NCBI GenBank assembly: GCA_016744775.1 | Contig: JADGDS010000001.1 | Location: forward strand, 1-64,000 | Source of the DNA: Candidatus Marithrix sp. | Lineage (GTDB): Bacteria; Pseudomonadota; Gammaproteobacteria; Beggiatoales; Beggiatoaceae | Length of the DNA stretch: 64,000 nt | Reading direction: 5' to 3' | In this document: piece after piece, positions 9,444 to 17,472 of the stretch | Layout: every line of letters starts with the position of its first letter | Position numbering within the stretch: position 1 is the stretch's first letter | The notes under the pieces: model-generated | Database searches by the model: none | What the model was told of the DNA's origin: nothing | What the model saw: only the letters and a program-made list of their open reading frames with translations | Position numbers and translations under genes: made by a program

Positions 9444-9842
9444 CTAATGGGCAGAACCGCCCTGACCACCGTTACCACCAGAACCGCCAAAGGAACCGGT
9501 ACCACCGTGTCCACCATGACCGCCAGAATTACCATAACCGCTGGCGGCACCACCACCGCCGCCACCGCCACCGGCACCGCCATAAATTCCTAGCCCACCA
9601 TGTCCACCATGACCGCCATAACTACCATAACCGCTGGCGGAACCGCCACCGCCGCCGCCGCCGCCATGTCCATTACGTACTCCGCTGCCACCGTGGCCAC
9701 CGTGGCCACCAGAACCGCCCCAAGCACCAGCACCGCCAGTTCCACCCTGTCCTCCTGTGCTGCCCGCAAAAACAGAGGAAGTCAAAAACACGCTAATGCT
9801 GACAATAGATGCCATCATCATAGATTTTCTATTTATTTTCAT
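9444..9842 (-). CDS. Small secreted glycine-rich protein 4
   Basis: A 132-residue protein, first gene of the minus-strand glycine-rich set. Signal peptide MKINRKSMMMASIVSISVF ends SVFAG. The mature chain has three GGHGGHGG motifs, two poly-Gly runs of eight and the ending GGQGGSAH. It is close to identical with protein 3 over its whole length, and the downstream flanks of both genes are also alike. It starts 319 bases from the divergent tonB-like gene, so both may be controlled from that shared gap. Confidence 0.75.
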   Translation of the reverse strand: MKINRKSMMMASIVSISVFLTSSVFAGSTGGQGGTGGAGAWGGSGGHGGHGGSGVRNGHGGGGGGGGSASGYGSYGGHGGHGGLGIYGGAGGGGGGGGAASGYGNSGGHGGHGGTGSFGGSGGNGGQGGSAH

Positions 9843-10161
9843 AATTATTCTCTTAGCTAAAAAAAATCAACAGTGAACCAACATTTAGCACACCATTTAT
9901 CCAGAATATGAATATAAGGGTAACTAATGTCTATTAGGAAATAAGCAATGTATATTCCATTTATAACCTACTAGCTGCAATATGAAATACAATGACTTTA
10001 AAAGTAATAAAAGAAATAGCTTAAGTGATGCTACATCACTTAAAAGCAAAAAACATTCCTAAAACAGAATATGACTAACATTCAAGACAAAATGAAGATT
10101 TAATTGAATTTATGTTAAAATAGACTACTGCAAAAAAGAAATAATAACCTAAATTACCAAC
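9843..10161. promoter_or_regulatory. Divergent intergenic region of the glycine-rich and TonB operons
   Basis: A 319-base gap without a gene. It must hold the promoters for both directions. The only clear structure is the palindrome at 10021-10043. No convincing -35/-10 pair could be assigned; TAAAAT near 10115 is a possible -10 for the tonB-like gene. Confidence 0.4.
10021..10043. promoter_or_regulatory. Perfect 10+3+10 palindrome, candidate operator
   Basis: TTAAGTGATG, spacer CTA, CATCACTTAA. It lies near the middle of the divergent gap, about 120 bases from the tonB-like start. There is no T-run on either side, so a terminator is unlikely; a dimeric regulator site is the simpler reading. 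Confidence 0.4.
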
Positions 10162-11577
10162 ATGAGTTATTTGATTAACCTTATTAAATCAATACCAGTT
10201 TTATTAATGGTATTGACATTACATGCACTGGTATTATGGCAAGTGATACAACATAAACCTAATAGAAATGTTGTACAAACGCCTAAAACACTGATGGTGC
10301 ATATAATTACTCCACCACCGATAGTTAAAGTTGCCAAAAAACCGCCATTACCAAAAAAGATAATTAAACCCATAATAAAAAAAAAGGTAAAACTGGCAGT
10401 CAAACGAACTACAATAATTGCTGCTAAAAGATTAACGGCTCAAAGATTAGCCGCTCAAAAACGAGCCAAAAGATTAGCCGCTAAAAGATTAGCAGAAAAA
10501 CGAGTTAAAAAATTAGCGGCTCAAAGATTAGCCGCTCAAAGATTAGCAGTTAAAAGATTAGCAGAAAAACGAGCTAAAAGATTAGCCGCTGAAAGAAAAT
10601 TAGCAGAAAAACGAGTTAAAAAATTAGCGGCTCAAAGATTAGCCGCTAAAAAATTAGCAGATCAAAAACTAGCTAAAAGACTAGCCGCTGAAAGAAGATT
10701 AGCAGATCAAAAACGAGCTAAAAGACTAGCAGCTAAAAGATTAGCAGAAAAACGAGCTAAAAGATTAGCCGCTAAAAGAAAATTAGCAGCAGAAAAACGA
10801 GCTAAAAGATTAGCCGCTGAAAGAAAATTAGCAGCAGAAAAACGAGCTAAAAGATTAGCCGCTAAAAGAAGATTAGCAGCAGAAAAACGAGCTAAAAGAT
10901 TAGCCGCTAAAAGAAAATTAGCAGCAGAAAAACTAGCTAAAATATTAGCCGCTGAAAGAAGATTAGCAACAGAAAAACTAGCTAAAAGATTAGCCGCTCA
11001 CAGATTGGCTGCTGAAAAACGAGCTAAAAGATTAGCCGCTGAAAGAAGATTAGCAGCAGAAAAACTAGCTAAAAGATTAGCGGTTCAAAGATTGGTTGCT
11101 GAAAAAATGGCTAAAAGATTAGCAGCTAAAAGAAGATTAGCAGCTGAAAAACGAGCCAAAAGATTAGCCGCTGAAAGAAAGAGATTAGCAACAGAAAAAC
11201 TAGCTAAAAGATTAGCCGCTCAAAGAAGACTAGTTGCTAAAAAAAGATTAGCCGAGCGAGCCGCGCGAGCTAAAAAAAGACAATCAGCCAGTATGGGAAC
11301 ATCACAAAAGGCTTCTTTATCCTACAGCCCGTCTTCAAATAGCTACTATCCAAGACTATCAAGGCGGCGCGGTGAACAAGGAAAAGTCTTACTACAAGTT
11401 CAAATTAATCCAAATGGCAAAGCAACAGCGATACAAATTCAAAAATCAAGCGGCTCAAAAAGACTAGACAATGCCGCCCGTAAAATAGTTATAAACTCGC
11501 GTTTTAGCCCTGCAAAAAAGAACGGAATAACTATAAATAGTAGCATTATTGTACCAATTGTTTTTAAATTAAATTAA
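10162..11577 (+). CDS. TonB-like energy transducer with a TolA-like helical rod
   Basis: A 471-residue inner-membrane protein that should couple ExbB/ExbD to outer-membrane receptors. Residues about 8-30 are the single transmembrane anchor, with the TonB-typical His in LHALVLW. Residues 50-80 are Pro/Lys-rich. Residues about 85-376 are a nearly uninterrupted repeat built from KRLAA, EKRAKRLAAERKLA-type units, predicted as one long charged alpha-helix. Residues about 385-471 are a TonB C-terminal domain (YYPRLSRRRGEQGKVLLQV, then SSGSKRLDNAA). Ordinary TonB has a Pro-rich linker of roughly 100 residues and is about 240 residues long; this rod resembles TolA instead. It is first in an operon, 12 bases before exbB. 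TolA is an alternative, but the C-terminal domain fits TonB better. Confidence 0.82.
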   Translation: MSYLINLIKSIPVLLMVLTLHALVLWQVIQHKPNRNVVQTPKTLMVHIITPPPIVKVAKKPPLPKKIIKPIIKKKVKLAVKRTTIIAAKRLTAQRLAAQKRAKRLAAKRLAEKRVKKLAAQRLAAQRLAVKRLAEKRAKRLAAERKLAEKRVKKLAAQRLAAKKLADQKLAKRLAAERRLADQKRAKRLAAKRLAEKRAKRLAAKRKLAAEKRAKRLAAERKLAAEKRAKRLAAKRRLAAEKRAKRLAAKRKLAAEKLAKILAAERRLATEKLAKRLAAHRLAAEKRAKRLAAERRLAAEKLAKRLAVQRLVAEKMAKRLAAKRRLAAEKRAKRLAAERKRLATEKLAKRLAAQRRLVAKKRLAERAARAKKRQSASMGTSQKASLSYSPSSNSYYPRLSRRRGEQGKVLLQVQINPNGKATAIQIQKSSGSKRLDNAARKIVINSRFSPAKKNGITINSSIIVPIVFKLN

Positions 11578-11589
11578 AAGGAAAAAATT

Positions 11590-12285
11590 ATGGAATTGAC
11601 ATTTAACTCATTTTTGCAGCATTTGAATGCTATCTCTATTTCAGTTATCATTATACTGCTATTAATGTCAATTATATCGTGGTATATAATTTTCAGGAAA
11701 ATTCTGCAACTCAAATTCATCAACTGGCAAGCCAAGAGATTATTGAAAAAATTTTGGAATGCAGAATCATTTGATCTGATTATAATAAATTTAAACAATA
11801 TCAAACTGAATCATCCATTTTCTAATTTAGCACGACAAAGCATTAATGCTTCAATTCACTATGAAGATCAAGCTGAAAAAAACATCACAAATATTTGTAC
11901 ACATAGCGAATTTATAAATCGCAACATGCAGCGTGCCATGACAGAAGATAGAGCCAACCTAGAATCTGGCTTAACCATACTAGCTACGGTGGGCAGCACC
12001 GCGCCATTTATTGGATTATTTGGCACCGTTATGGGTATCTATAATGCCCTTATTACCATCGGTGCTAAAGGTACAGCTTCACTAAATACTGTAGCTGCTC
12101 CAGTGGGAGAAGCTTTAATTATGACAGCCTTTGGATTAGCAGTAGCAATACCAGCAGTGTTTGCTTATAACATTTTAGTGCGTAGCAATCGTAATTTTTT
12201 TAGCAGACTGGAAATTTTTGCCCATGATCTTTATACTTGTTTAAATACTGGAACTTGCATAAATATGAAAAGGAAAATTATATAA
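11590..12285 (+). CDS. exbB: ExbB/TolQ/MotA-family proton channel subunit
   Basis: A 231-residue inner-membrane protein of the Ton motor. It has a first transmembrane segment at about residues 15-37, a long cytoplasmic stretch, then the conserved segment LATVGSTAPFIGLFGTVMG (about 132-150) and a third segment (about 175-198, MTAFGLAVAIPAVFAY). These pore-lining helices identify the family. AAAGGAAAAAATT precedes the ATG. The stop codon overlaps the exbD start (TAATG). TolQ cannot be excluded by sequence alone, but the TonB partner upstream favours ExbB. Confidence 0.9.
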   Translation: MELTFNSFLQHLNAISISVIIILLLMSIISWYIIFRKILQLKFINWQAKRLLKKFWNAESFDLIIINLNNIKLNHPFSNLARQSINASIHYEDQAEKNITNICTHSEFINRNMQRAMTEDRANLESGLTILATVGSTAPFIGLFGTVMGIYNALITIGAKGTASLNTVAAPVGEALIMTAFGLAVAIPAVFAYNILVRSNRNFFSRLEIFAHDLYTCLNTGTCINMKRKII

Positions 12286-12701
12286 TGGCTTTTAATGAAT
12301 TTAATAATGATTGTAACAATCAACCACTTTCAGAAATCAATATGGTTCCATTGATTGATGTTATGTTAGTTTTGTTGATTTTGTTTATTATTACTGCACC
12401 CCTATTAACACCTCATGCGGTTAAAATTGACGTACCCCAAGCAACTAGCCAAGCAATACCTTCTGAAGCCAATAATATTGTGTTAGCAATTGATGAACAA
12501 GGAATATTATTTTGGAACGATAAGCCTATTAATGAACAAGAATTAACTAACCATTTAAGCGAAGCAGCCCAAAAAAATCCGCAACCAGAACTACATTTAC
12601 GGGCATCTAAAAAAACACAATATCAAAAATTAGCAGAAATTATGTCAACCGCACAACATGCTGGAATTACTCGTTTAGGTTTTATTACGGAGTCTAAATA
12701 G
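12285..12701 (+). CDS. exbD: ExbD/TolR-family motor subunit
   Basis: A 138-residue protein with an N-terminal cytoplasmic tail, one transmembrane helix beginning at the key acidic residue (Asp25 in PLIDVML) and a periplasmic domain (residues about 48-138). The ATG inside TAATG was chosen over an earlier in-frame start at 12237, because it matches family length and has AAAAGG upstream. Together with exbB and the TonB-like gene it forms a complete motor. The operon ends here, convergent with a small antitoxin-like gene. Confidence 0.9.
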   Translation: MAFNEFNNDCNNQPLSEINMVPLIDVMLVLLILFIITAPLLTPHAVKIDVPQATSQAIPSEANNIVLAIDEQGILFWNDKPINEQELTNHLSEAAQKNPQPELHLRASKKTQYQKLAEIMSTAQHAGITRLGFITESK

Positions 12702-12737
12702 ATATTAAAACTGCACTTTTGGTAATTCGCGTAAAGT

Positions 12738-13022
12738 CTATGTTTGCAATCCAACAACTTGAAGTTCTTCACGGATAACACGACGTAGAGTACTTTCTCC
12801 AATAGATAATTCTTTATCAGATTGAATATACTCACGCAATGCCTTGTTAATAATTGTTTGATAATTTCCCCCGCCTGTCTTATTCACTTTTTCTCTTAAC
12901 CAATCCAGTATATCAGTGTCAATACGGATAGTAATAGCGGTTTGATTAGGATTAGGCGGCACAATTGCACCACGCTTAGCTTGGCTCATATCGTATTCTT
13001 CTTTTATTTCAAAATTGCTCAT
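12738..13022 (-). CDS. BrnA/CopG-like ribbon-helix-helix antitoxin, no toxin beside it
   Basis: A 94-residue protein. Residues about 28-70 (AITIRIDTDILDWLREKV, then YQTIINKALREYI) match BrnA-type antitoxins and other ribbon-helix-helix DNA-binding proteins. BrnA normally follows a brnT toxin gene, but the region upstream on this strand (13023-13165) has no reading frame for BrnT. So it is either an orphan antitoxin or a stand-alone regulator. A second possible start is the Met at residue 12. Confidence 0.65.
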   Translation of the reverse strand: MSNFEIKEEYDMSQAKRGAIVPPNPNQTAITIRIDTDILDWLREKVNKTGGGNYQTIINKALREYIQSDKELSIGESTLRRVIREELQVVGLQT

Positions 13023-13165
13023 AAGTAATTCATATATTTTATTATAATAGCAAATAGCGAAGTCTCATTCAAGGTTATTCACAACCAAACCGTTTATACA
13101 ATAAATTAAAGAGGCTTTAGTGAATTTAGTTTATAATTACAGTATTGAAATACACACATTATAAC

Positions 13166-13675
13166 ATGTTAGAACTTATTTTAGGCGGAGCGCGTTCTGG
13201 CAAAAGTAGTTTTGCTGAACAGCTAGCTCTGGAAAGCGGGTTAGAAGTCATTTATATAGCCACTGCAACCGTGGGTGATTCTGAAATGGCTGCACGTATC
13301 GCACATCATCAACAAAGTCGCCCAAAACATTGGCAAACTGTTGAAACTCCAGTTGATTTAGCCAAAACTTTACAAAATTATGCACATCCACAAGCTTGTT
13401 TGTTGGTTGATTGTTTGACTTTGTGGTTAAATAACTGTCTGTTTGATCAAACCGTTTGTTGGGAAACACAAAGGCAACTTTTATTGGAACAGATTGGCAA
13501 TTTGCCGGGGCGACAAATTTTAGTTAGCAATGAAGTCGGGCAAGGTATTGTGCCATTGGGTGCCATATCACGGCAATTTGTCGATGAAAGTGGTCATTTG
13601 CATCAAGCCTTGGCAAAGTTGGCTGATCGCGTATTTTTAGTTGTTGCAGGTTTGCCGCAGGTTTTGAAAGGATAA
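13166..13675 (+). CDS. cobU: Adenosylcobinamide kinase/guanylyltransferase
   Basis: Activates adenosylcobinamide to its GDP form for attachment of the lower ligand. The 169 residues open with MLELILGGARSGKSSFAE, a P-loop specific to CobU/CobP. The middle LLVDCLTLWLNN and C-terminal VSNEVGQGIVP motifs are also diagnostic. The ATG at 13166 was preferred to a TTG seven codons upstream because CobU proteins begin just before the P-loop. It is the first gene of a tight plus-strand run, two bases before cobT. Confidence 0.95.
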   Translation: MLELILGGARSGKSSFAEQLALESGLEVIYIATATVGDSEMAARIAHHQQSRPKHWQTVETPVDLAKTLQNYAHPQACLLVDCLTLWLNNCLFDQTVCWETQRQLLLEQIGNLPGRQILVSNEVGQGIVPLGAISRQFVDESGHLHQALAKLADRVFLVVAGLPQVLKG

Positions 13676-13677
13676 TT

Positions 13678-14670
13678 ATGAGGGCTTTACAAGAAAAAAT
13701 TGACAATAAAACCAAACCTTTGGGTGCATTAGGTGAATTAGAAACATTAGCCTTGCAAATTGGCAGCATTCAAAATACCCTCAATCCTAAATTATCCAAT
13801 CCGACTATTTTAGTTTTTGCTGGTGATCACGGCATCGAAGGTGTCAGTGCTTATCCTTCGGAAGTCACTGCACAGATGGTACTTAATTTTTTACAAGGTG
13901 GTGCTGCGATTAATGTTTTTTGTCAACAACATAATATTGCAATTGAAATTATTGACGCTGGTGTAAATTACGATTTTCAGTCTCAAACTCAATTAATTGA
14001 TGCCAAAATTGCTAAAGGAACCAAAAATTATTTGCATGAAATGGCAATGACTATGGCTGAGTTAAATCTTTGTTTTGATAAATCCTCAGAGATTGTCGAA
14101 ACTGTTTTTCAAGGCGGTTGTAATATTATCGGTTTCGGAGAAATGGGTATTGCTAATACCTCATCTGCTAGCTTAATCATGAGCCAATTATCTGGAATTC
14201 CTTTAGCACAATGCGTGGGCAGAGGTACAGGATTGAATGATGAACAATTTAAAAGCAAATTAAAAATACTCACAAAAGCCCAAAATAACCATCCAAATTT
14301 GACCAAGCCCAAAGAAATTTTAGCCACTTTTGGCGGTTTTGAAATTGCACAAATCTGTGGAGCAATGTTAGCCGCTTATAAGAAAAATATGCTGTTGATG
14401 ATTGATGGATTTATTGCATCAGCCGCTTTCTTAGTCGCACAACATATTGAACCAAAAATTCAGCAAAATGCGATTTTTTGTCATTTATCTGATGAATCTG
14501 GGCATAAATTACTATTGGATTATTTAAAGGCTAAACCTTTGTTACAACTAGGAATGCGTTTAGGTGAAGGTACCGGTTGTGCAGTCGCATATCCGATAAT
14601 TAACTCCGCAGTCAGTTTTCTTAATAATATGGCGAGCTTTGATAGTGCGGGTGTAAGCAATAAATGCTAA
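13678..14670 (+). CDS. cobT: Nicotinate-nucleotide--dimethylbenzimidazole phosphoribosyltransferase
   Basis: Makes alpha-ribazole phosphate, the lower-ligand nucleotide of cobalamin. The 330-residue product has the family pattern: LGELE near the N-terminus, FAGDHGIEGVSAYPSEVT, GEMGIANTSSA, and the C-terminal LGEGTGCAVAYP, which holds the catalytic glutamate region. AAAGGA precedes the ATG and overlaps the cobU stop. Its 3' end overlaps cobS by 7 bases, so the genes are likely translated together. Confidence 0.96.
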   Translation: MRALQEKIDNKTKPLGALGELETLALQIGSIQNTLNPKLSNPTILVFAGDHGIEGVSAYPSEVTAQMVLNFLQGGAAINVFCQQHNIAIEIIDAGVNYDFQSQTQLIDAKIAKGTKNYLHEMAMTMAELNLCFDKSSEIVETVFQGGCNIIGFGEMGIANTSSASLIMSQLSGIPLAQCVGRGTGLNDEQFKSKLKILTKAQNNHPNLTKPKEILATFGGFEIAQICGAMLAAYKKNMLLMIDGFIASAAFLVAQHIEPKIQQNAIFCHLSDESGHKLLLDYLKAKPLLQLGMRLGEGTGCAVAYPIINSAVSFLNNMASFDSAGVSNKC

Positions 14671-15425
14671 AAACTGAAATTCAGCATTTTGTTGCTGCCT
14701 TGATGTTTTATACCAGAATTCCTTGCCCTCATTCGATTGAACATAGCAATAAATCACTTAAGTATTTTCCATTGATAGGTTGGATAATTGGTGGGATTGG
14801 CGTAGCTACTTTGTTGATATTTCACAGCATCTTACCTTTATCGGTAAGTATCTTATTATCTATGGCAGCTACGATTTATGCCACTGGTGCTTTTCATGAA
14901 GATGGGTTTACTGATAGTTGTGATGCTTTTGGTGGTGGTTGGACAAAAGAGCAAATTCTCAGTATTATGAAAGATAGCCGTATTGGTGCCTATGGCACGG
15001 TGGGGATTATTGTTTTATTGGGTTTGAAATGGATAACGCTGTATGAAATTGGTTTATATTCACTACCAATTTTATTAATTACTTATCTCAATGCTCATAT
15101 TGCCAGCCGATTTATGGCATCTTTGATGGTTCAAAGTCACCAATATGTCCAAGATATTAACAAAAGTAAATCCAAAGCCGCGACTGAATTCAGTTTAGGA
15201 GAAATGTGGTACAGTAGCATTTTTGTGCTATTGGCTGGATTGTTTTTTTATTCATATCCTTTATTATTACTTGCTTTTCCAATTGCTTATCTTGCTAAAT
15301 TGTATTTAGGATATTATTTTAATAAACGCATTGGCGGTTATACAGGTGATTGTTTAGGCGCAACCCAACAAGTAACTGAAATTATGTTTTATCTTGGAAT
15401 ATTGGCATTATGCAAGTTCATTTAA
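14664..15425 (+). CDS. cobS: Adenosylcobinamide-GDP ribazoletransferase (cobalamin synthase)
   Basis: Joins adenosylcobinamide-GDP and alpha-ribazole phosphate in the membrane. The 253-residue protein has the N-terminal FYTRIPCP motif, the acidic FHEDGFTDSCDAFGGG motif (about residues 77-91, metal/substrate site) and about six hydrophobic segments. It ends with GYTGDCLGATQQVTE, a conserved CobS signature. It overlaps both neighbours (7 bases with cobT, 16 with cobC). Confidence 0.96.
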   Translation: MLKTEIQHFVAALMFYTRIPCPHSIEHSNKSLKYFPLIGWIIGGIGVATLLIFHSILPLSVSILLSMAATIYATGAFHEDGFTDSCDAFGGGWTKEQILSIMKDSRIGAYGTVGIIVLLGLKWITLYEIGLYSLPILLITYLNAHIASRFMASLMVQSHQYVQDINKSKSKAATEFSLGEMWYSSIFVLLAGLFFYSYPLLLLAFPIAYLAKLYLGYYFNKRIGGYTGDCLGATQQVTEIMFYLGILALCKFI

Positions 15426-15973
15426 TTCGTCATACCACTCCTGATATTGCTGCAGGGATTTGCTATGGACAAAGTGATATAGCACTTGCTAAATCATTTG
15501 AGACTGAAAAGAATTTAATAATTAAACAATTAGACTCTAAATATGATGCGGTAATCAGCAGTCCATTATCACGTTGCACCCTATTGGCTCAACAGATTCC
15601 TACTCAAGACTATCAAACAGATACACGTTTATTAGAAATGGACTTTGGTGCTTGGGAATTACAAAATTGGAATAATATTCCGCAATTAAATTTATGGACA
15701 AATGATTTTGTGAATACGAAGGTAGAAGGAGGCGAAAGTTTTATTCAAATGTATCAACGGGTTGTGGCATTTATTGAACAATTATTAACTCATTCTTATG
15801 AAAAAGTTGCAATTGTGACTCATGCTGGAGTCATCCGTATATTTTGGGCTTGGATATTAGAGATTGCCTTGCAAAATGTATTTAGACTTCATGTGGGTTA
15901 TGGGGATGTTTATAGGCTTAATTTAGATTTACAAAAGGATTATTGTTCTGTTGGTTTAAAGCACCTATTTTGA
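15410..15973 (+). CDS. cobC: Alpha-ribazole phosphatase (histidine phosphatase family)
   Basis: Removes the phosphate from alpha-ribazole phosphate or adenosylcobalamin phosphate. The 187-residue protein shows the phosphohistidine motif LIRHTTPD at the N-terminus, the ISSPLSRC motif near residue 50, the EMDFGAWE motif and the second catalytic histidine in VTHAGVIRI. CobC is common beside cobS. It is the last gene of the plus-strand run and is followed at once by a long inverted repeat shared with the convergent cobQ. Confidence 0.9.
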   Translation: MQVHLIRHTTPDIAAGICYGQSDIALAKSFETEKNLIIKQLDSKYDAVISSPLSRCTLLAQQIPTQDYQTDTRLLEMDFGAWELQNWNNIPQLNLWTNDFVNTKVEGGESFIQMYQRVVAFIEQLLTHSYEKVAIVTHAGVIRIFWAWILEIALQNVFRLHVGYGDVYRLNLDLQKDYCSVGLKHLF

Positions 15974-16043
15974 ACATGATTTAAGGATTAAGGGATTGCT
16001 AGGATTAAAATCTTGGTAATCCTTTAATCCTTTAATCATGTTC
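15972..16043. terminator. Long inverted repeat between convergent cobC and cobQ
   Basis: Arms of 26 bases beginning GAACATGATT and ending AATCATGTTC match except at two positions, with a 20-base loop. It overlaps both stop codons, so the ends of both proteins are encoded in it. It should stop transcription from both sides. The GAACATGATT end also appears alone near 19347. Confidence 0.75.
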
Positions 16044-17472
16044 AAAACAGAATACTATCAACATTAATATGCTCATCAATAACATCAGCCAACCGTTCCA
16101 AATCAGCTTCACGTTTTGCATGATAATCTGGCGTTGTTGGACTTTCTAATCCAGCCCAACGCAATAAGGCATCACACGCGCTGGGTGATTCAAATAATCC
16201 ATGCAAATAAGTCCCCCAAATTTGGTCATCTGGAGATCGCGCTCCATCTGTATAATCTTCAAATTGTATTAAAGGTTTATTCAATCCTTTTCCTTTACTA
16301 ACGCCTGCATGAATTTCATAGCCACTAACAACCGCATTGTCTAAATGACCATATACATTACGTAAAGTTTTTTCTGGTGCTAATGTGGTTTCTATGTCTA
16401 ATAATCCTAAACCTGCAATGCCTTCTCCTTCCAAACCCAAAGGATCATCAATCCTATGTCCTAGCATTTGAAATCCTCCACAAATGCCTAATACTCGTCC
16501 ACCATAACGCAAGTGTCGCAAAATAGCTGTTTCCCAACCTGCTTTACGTAAGGCAGTTAAGTCTGCACAAACCGATTTTGAGCCGGGGAGAATAATCAGA
16601 TCAGCAGGTGGAGGAGTTTCTTCTAATCCAATGAATTGTAGGTTGACTTGTGGATGTAAACGTAATGGGTCAAAATCAGTATGGTTGCTGATTCTAGGCA
16701 AAACTGGCACAATAACTTCTAAAGTATCTACTGTTTTATCAACTTGTTGAGTAGTAACTGCATCCTCAGCTTCTAAATGTAAGCCGTGTAAATATGGCAA
16801 TACTCCCAATACCGGTTTACCAGTTTCTTTTTCTAGCCAATCTAGCCCTGATTGTAATAAGGCAATATCGCCACGAAAACGATTAATCACAAATCCAATA
16901 ATACGTTGTTGTTCACTGGTTGATAGTAATGCCAGTGTTCCAATTATATGAGCAAATACACCACCTCTATCAATATCTGCCACTAAAATTACGGGACAAT
17001 CTACCGCTTCAGCAAATCCCATATTGGCAATATCATTTTCTCGCAAGTTAATTTCGGCTGGACTGCCAGCACCTTCAACTAAAATAGTCGTATAGTTTTG
17101 GCTTAAACGCGCATGTGATTCAAGCACTGCCTTTTTTGCCACTGATTTATAATCATGATAACGACAAGCATCCATAGTGTCTATGGCATAACCTTGAATA
17201 ATCACTTGTGCGCCAATATCGGTGTTAGGCTTCAGCAAGACGGGATTCATATCATGACTGGATGGAATATTACAAGCTTGTGCTTGTACTGCCTGTGCGC
17301 GACCAATTTCACCACCATCAGCGGCGACAGCACTATTTAATGCCATATTTTGCGGTTTAAAAGGCGCAACCCGTATTCCACGCCGTGCAAAGGAGCGACA
17401 TAAGCCGGCAACTAAGGTACTTTTACCAGCGTCTGAGGTTGTGCCTTGAATCATTAATGTATTGGTTTGCAT
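16042..17472 (-). CDS. cobQ: Adenosylcobyric acid synthase (glutamine-hydrolysing)
   Basis: Amidates four side chains of adenosylcobyrinic acid a,c-diamide. The 476-residue protein has an N-terminal dethiobiotin-synthetase-like ATPase ([45 protein letters not shown]) and a C-terminal class I amidotransferase with the nucleophile in [10 protein letters not shown] and the His in GTYLHGLFE. Length is normal. It overlaps the upstream cobD by 19 bases. No corrin-ring genes or cobB are in this window, so whether the cell makes the ring itself cannot be told from here. Confidence 0.96.
   Translation of the reverse strand: MQTNTLMIQGTTSDAGKSTLVAGLCRSFARRGIRVAPFKPQNMALNSAVAADGGEIGRAQAVQAQACNIPSSHDMNPVLLKPNTDIGAQVIIQGYAIDTMDACRYHDYKSVAKKAVLESHARLSQNYTTILVEGAGSPAEINLRENDIANMGFAEAVDCPVILVADIDRGGVFAHIIGTLALLSTSEQQRIIGFVINRFRGDIALLQSGLDWLEKETGKPVLGVLPYLHGLHLEAEDAVTTQQVDKTVDTLEVIVPVLPRISNHTDFDPLRLHPQVNLQFIGLEETPPPADLIILPGSKSVCADLTALRKAGWETAILRHLRYGGRVLGICGGFQMLGHRIDDPLGLEGEGIAGLGLLDIETTLAPEKTLRNVYGHLDNAVVSGYEIHAGVSKGKGLNKPLIQFEDYTDGARSPDDQIWGTYLHGLFESPSACDALLRWAGLESPTTPDYHAKREADLERLADVIDEHINVDSILF

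Noticed and set aside
8381..9842. Similarity of poly-Gly proteins to microcin B17-type precursors
   Set aside because: Sec signal peptides are present, Ser/Cys-Gly heterocycle sites are few and no cyclodehydratase or immunity genes are nearby.
6283..9860. Open frames on plus, rich in Pro, Thr or His, across the glycine-rich region
   Set aside because: They are complements of GGN codons. The minus frames have signal peptides and ribosome binding sites; the plus ones have neither.
10162..11300. Highly repetitive DNA resembling a repeat array
   Set aside because: The periodicity is codon-based (KRLAA units), stays in one long reading frame and has no unique spacers, so it is a protein repeat, not CRISPR or satellite DNA.
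12738..13144. A complete BrnTA toxin-antitoxin pair
   Set aside because: Only the BrnA-like gene exists; there is no room or frame for BrnT next to it.
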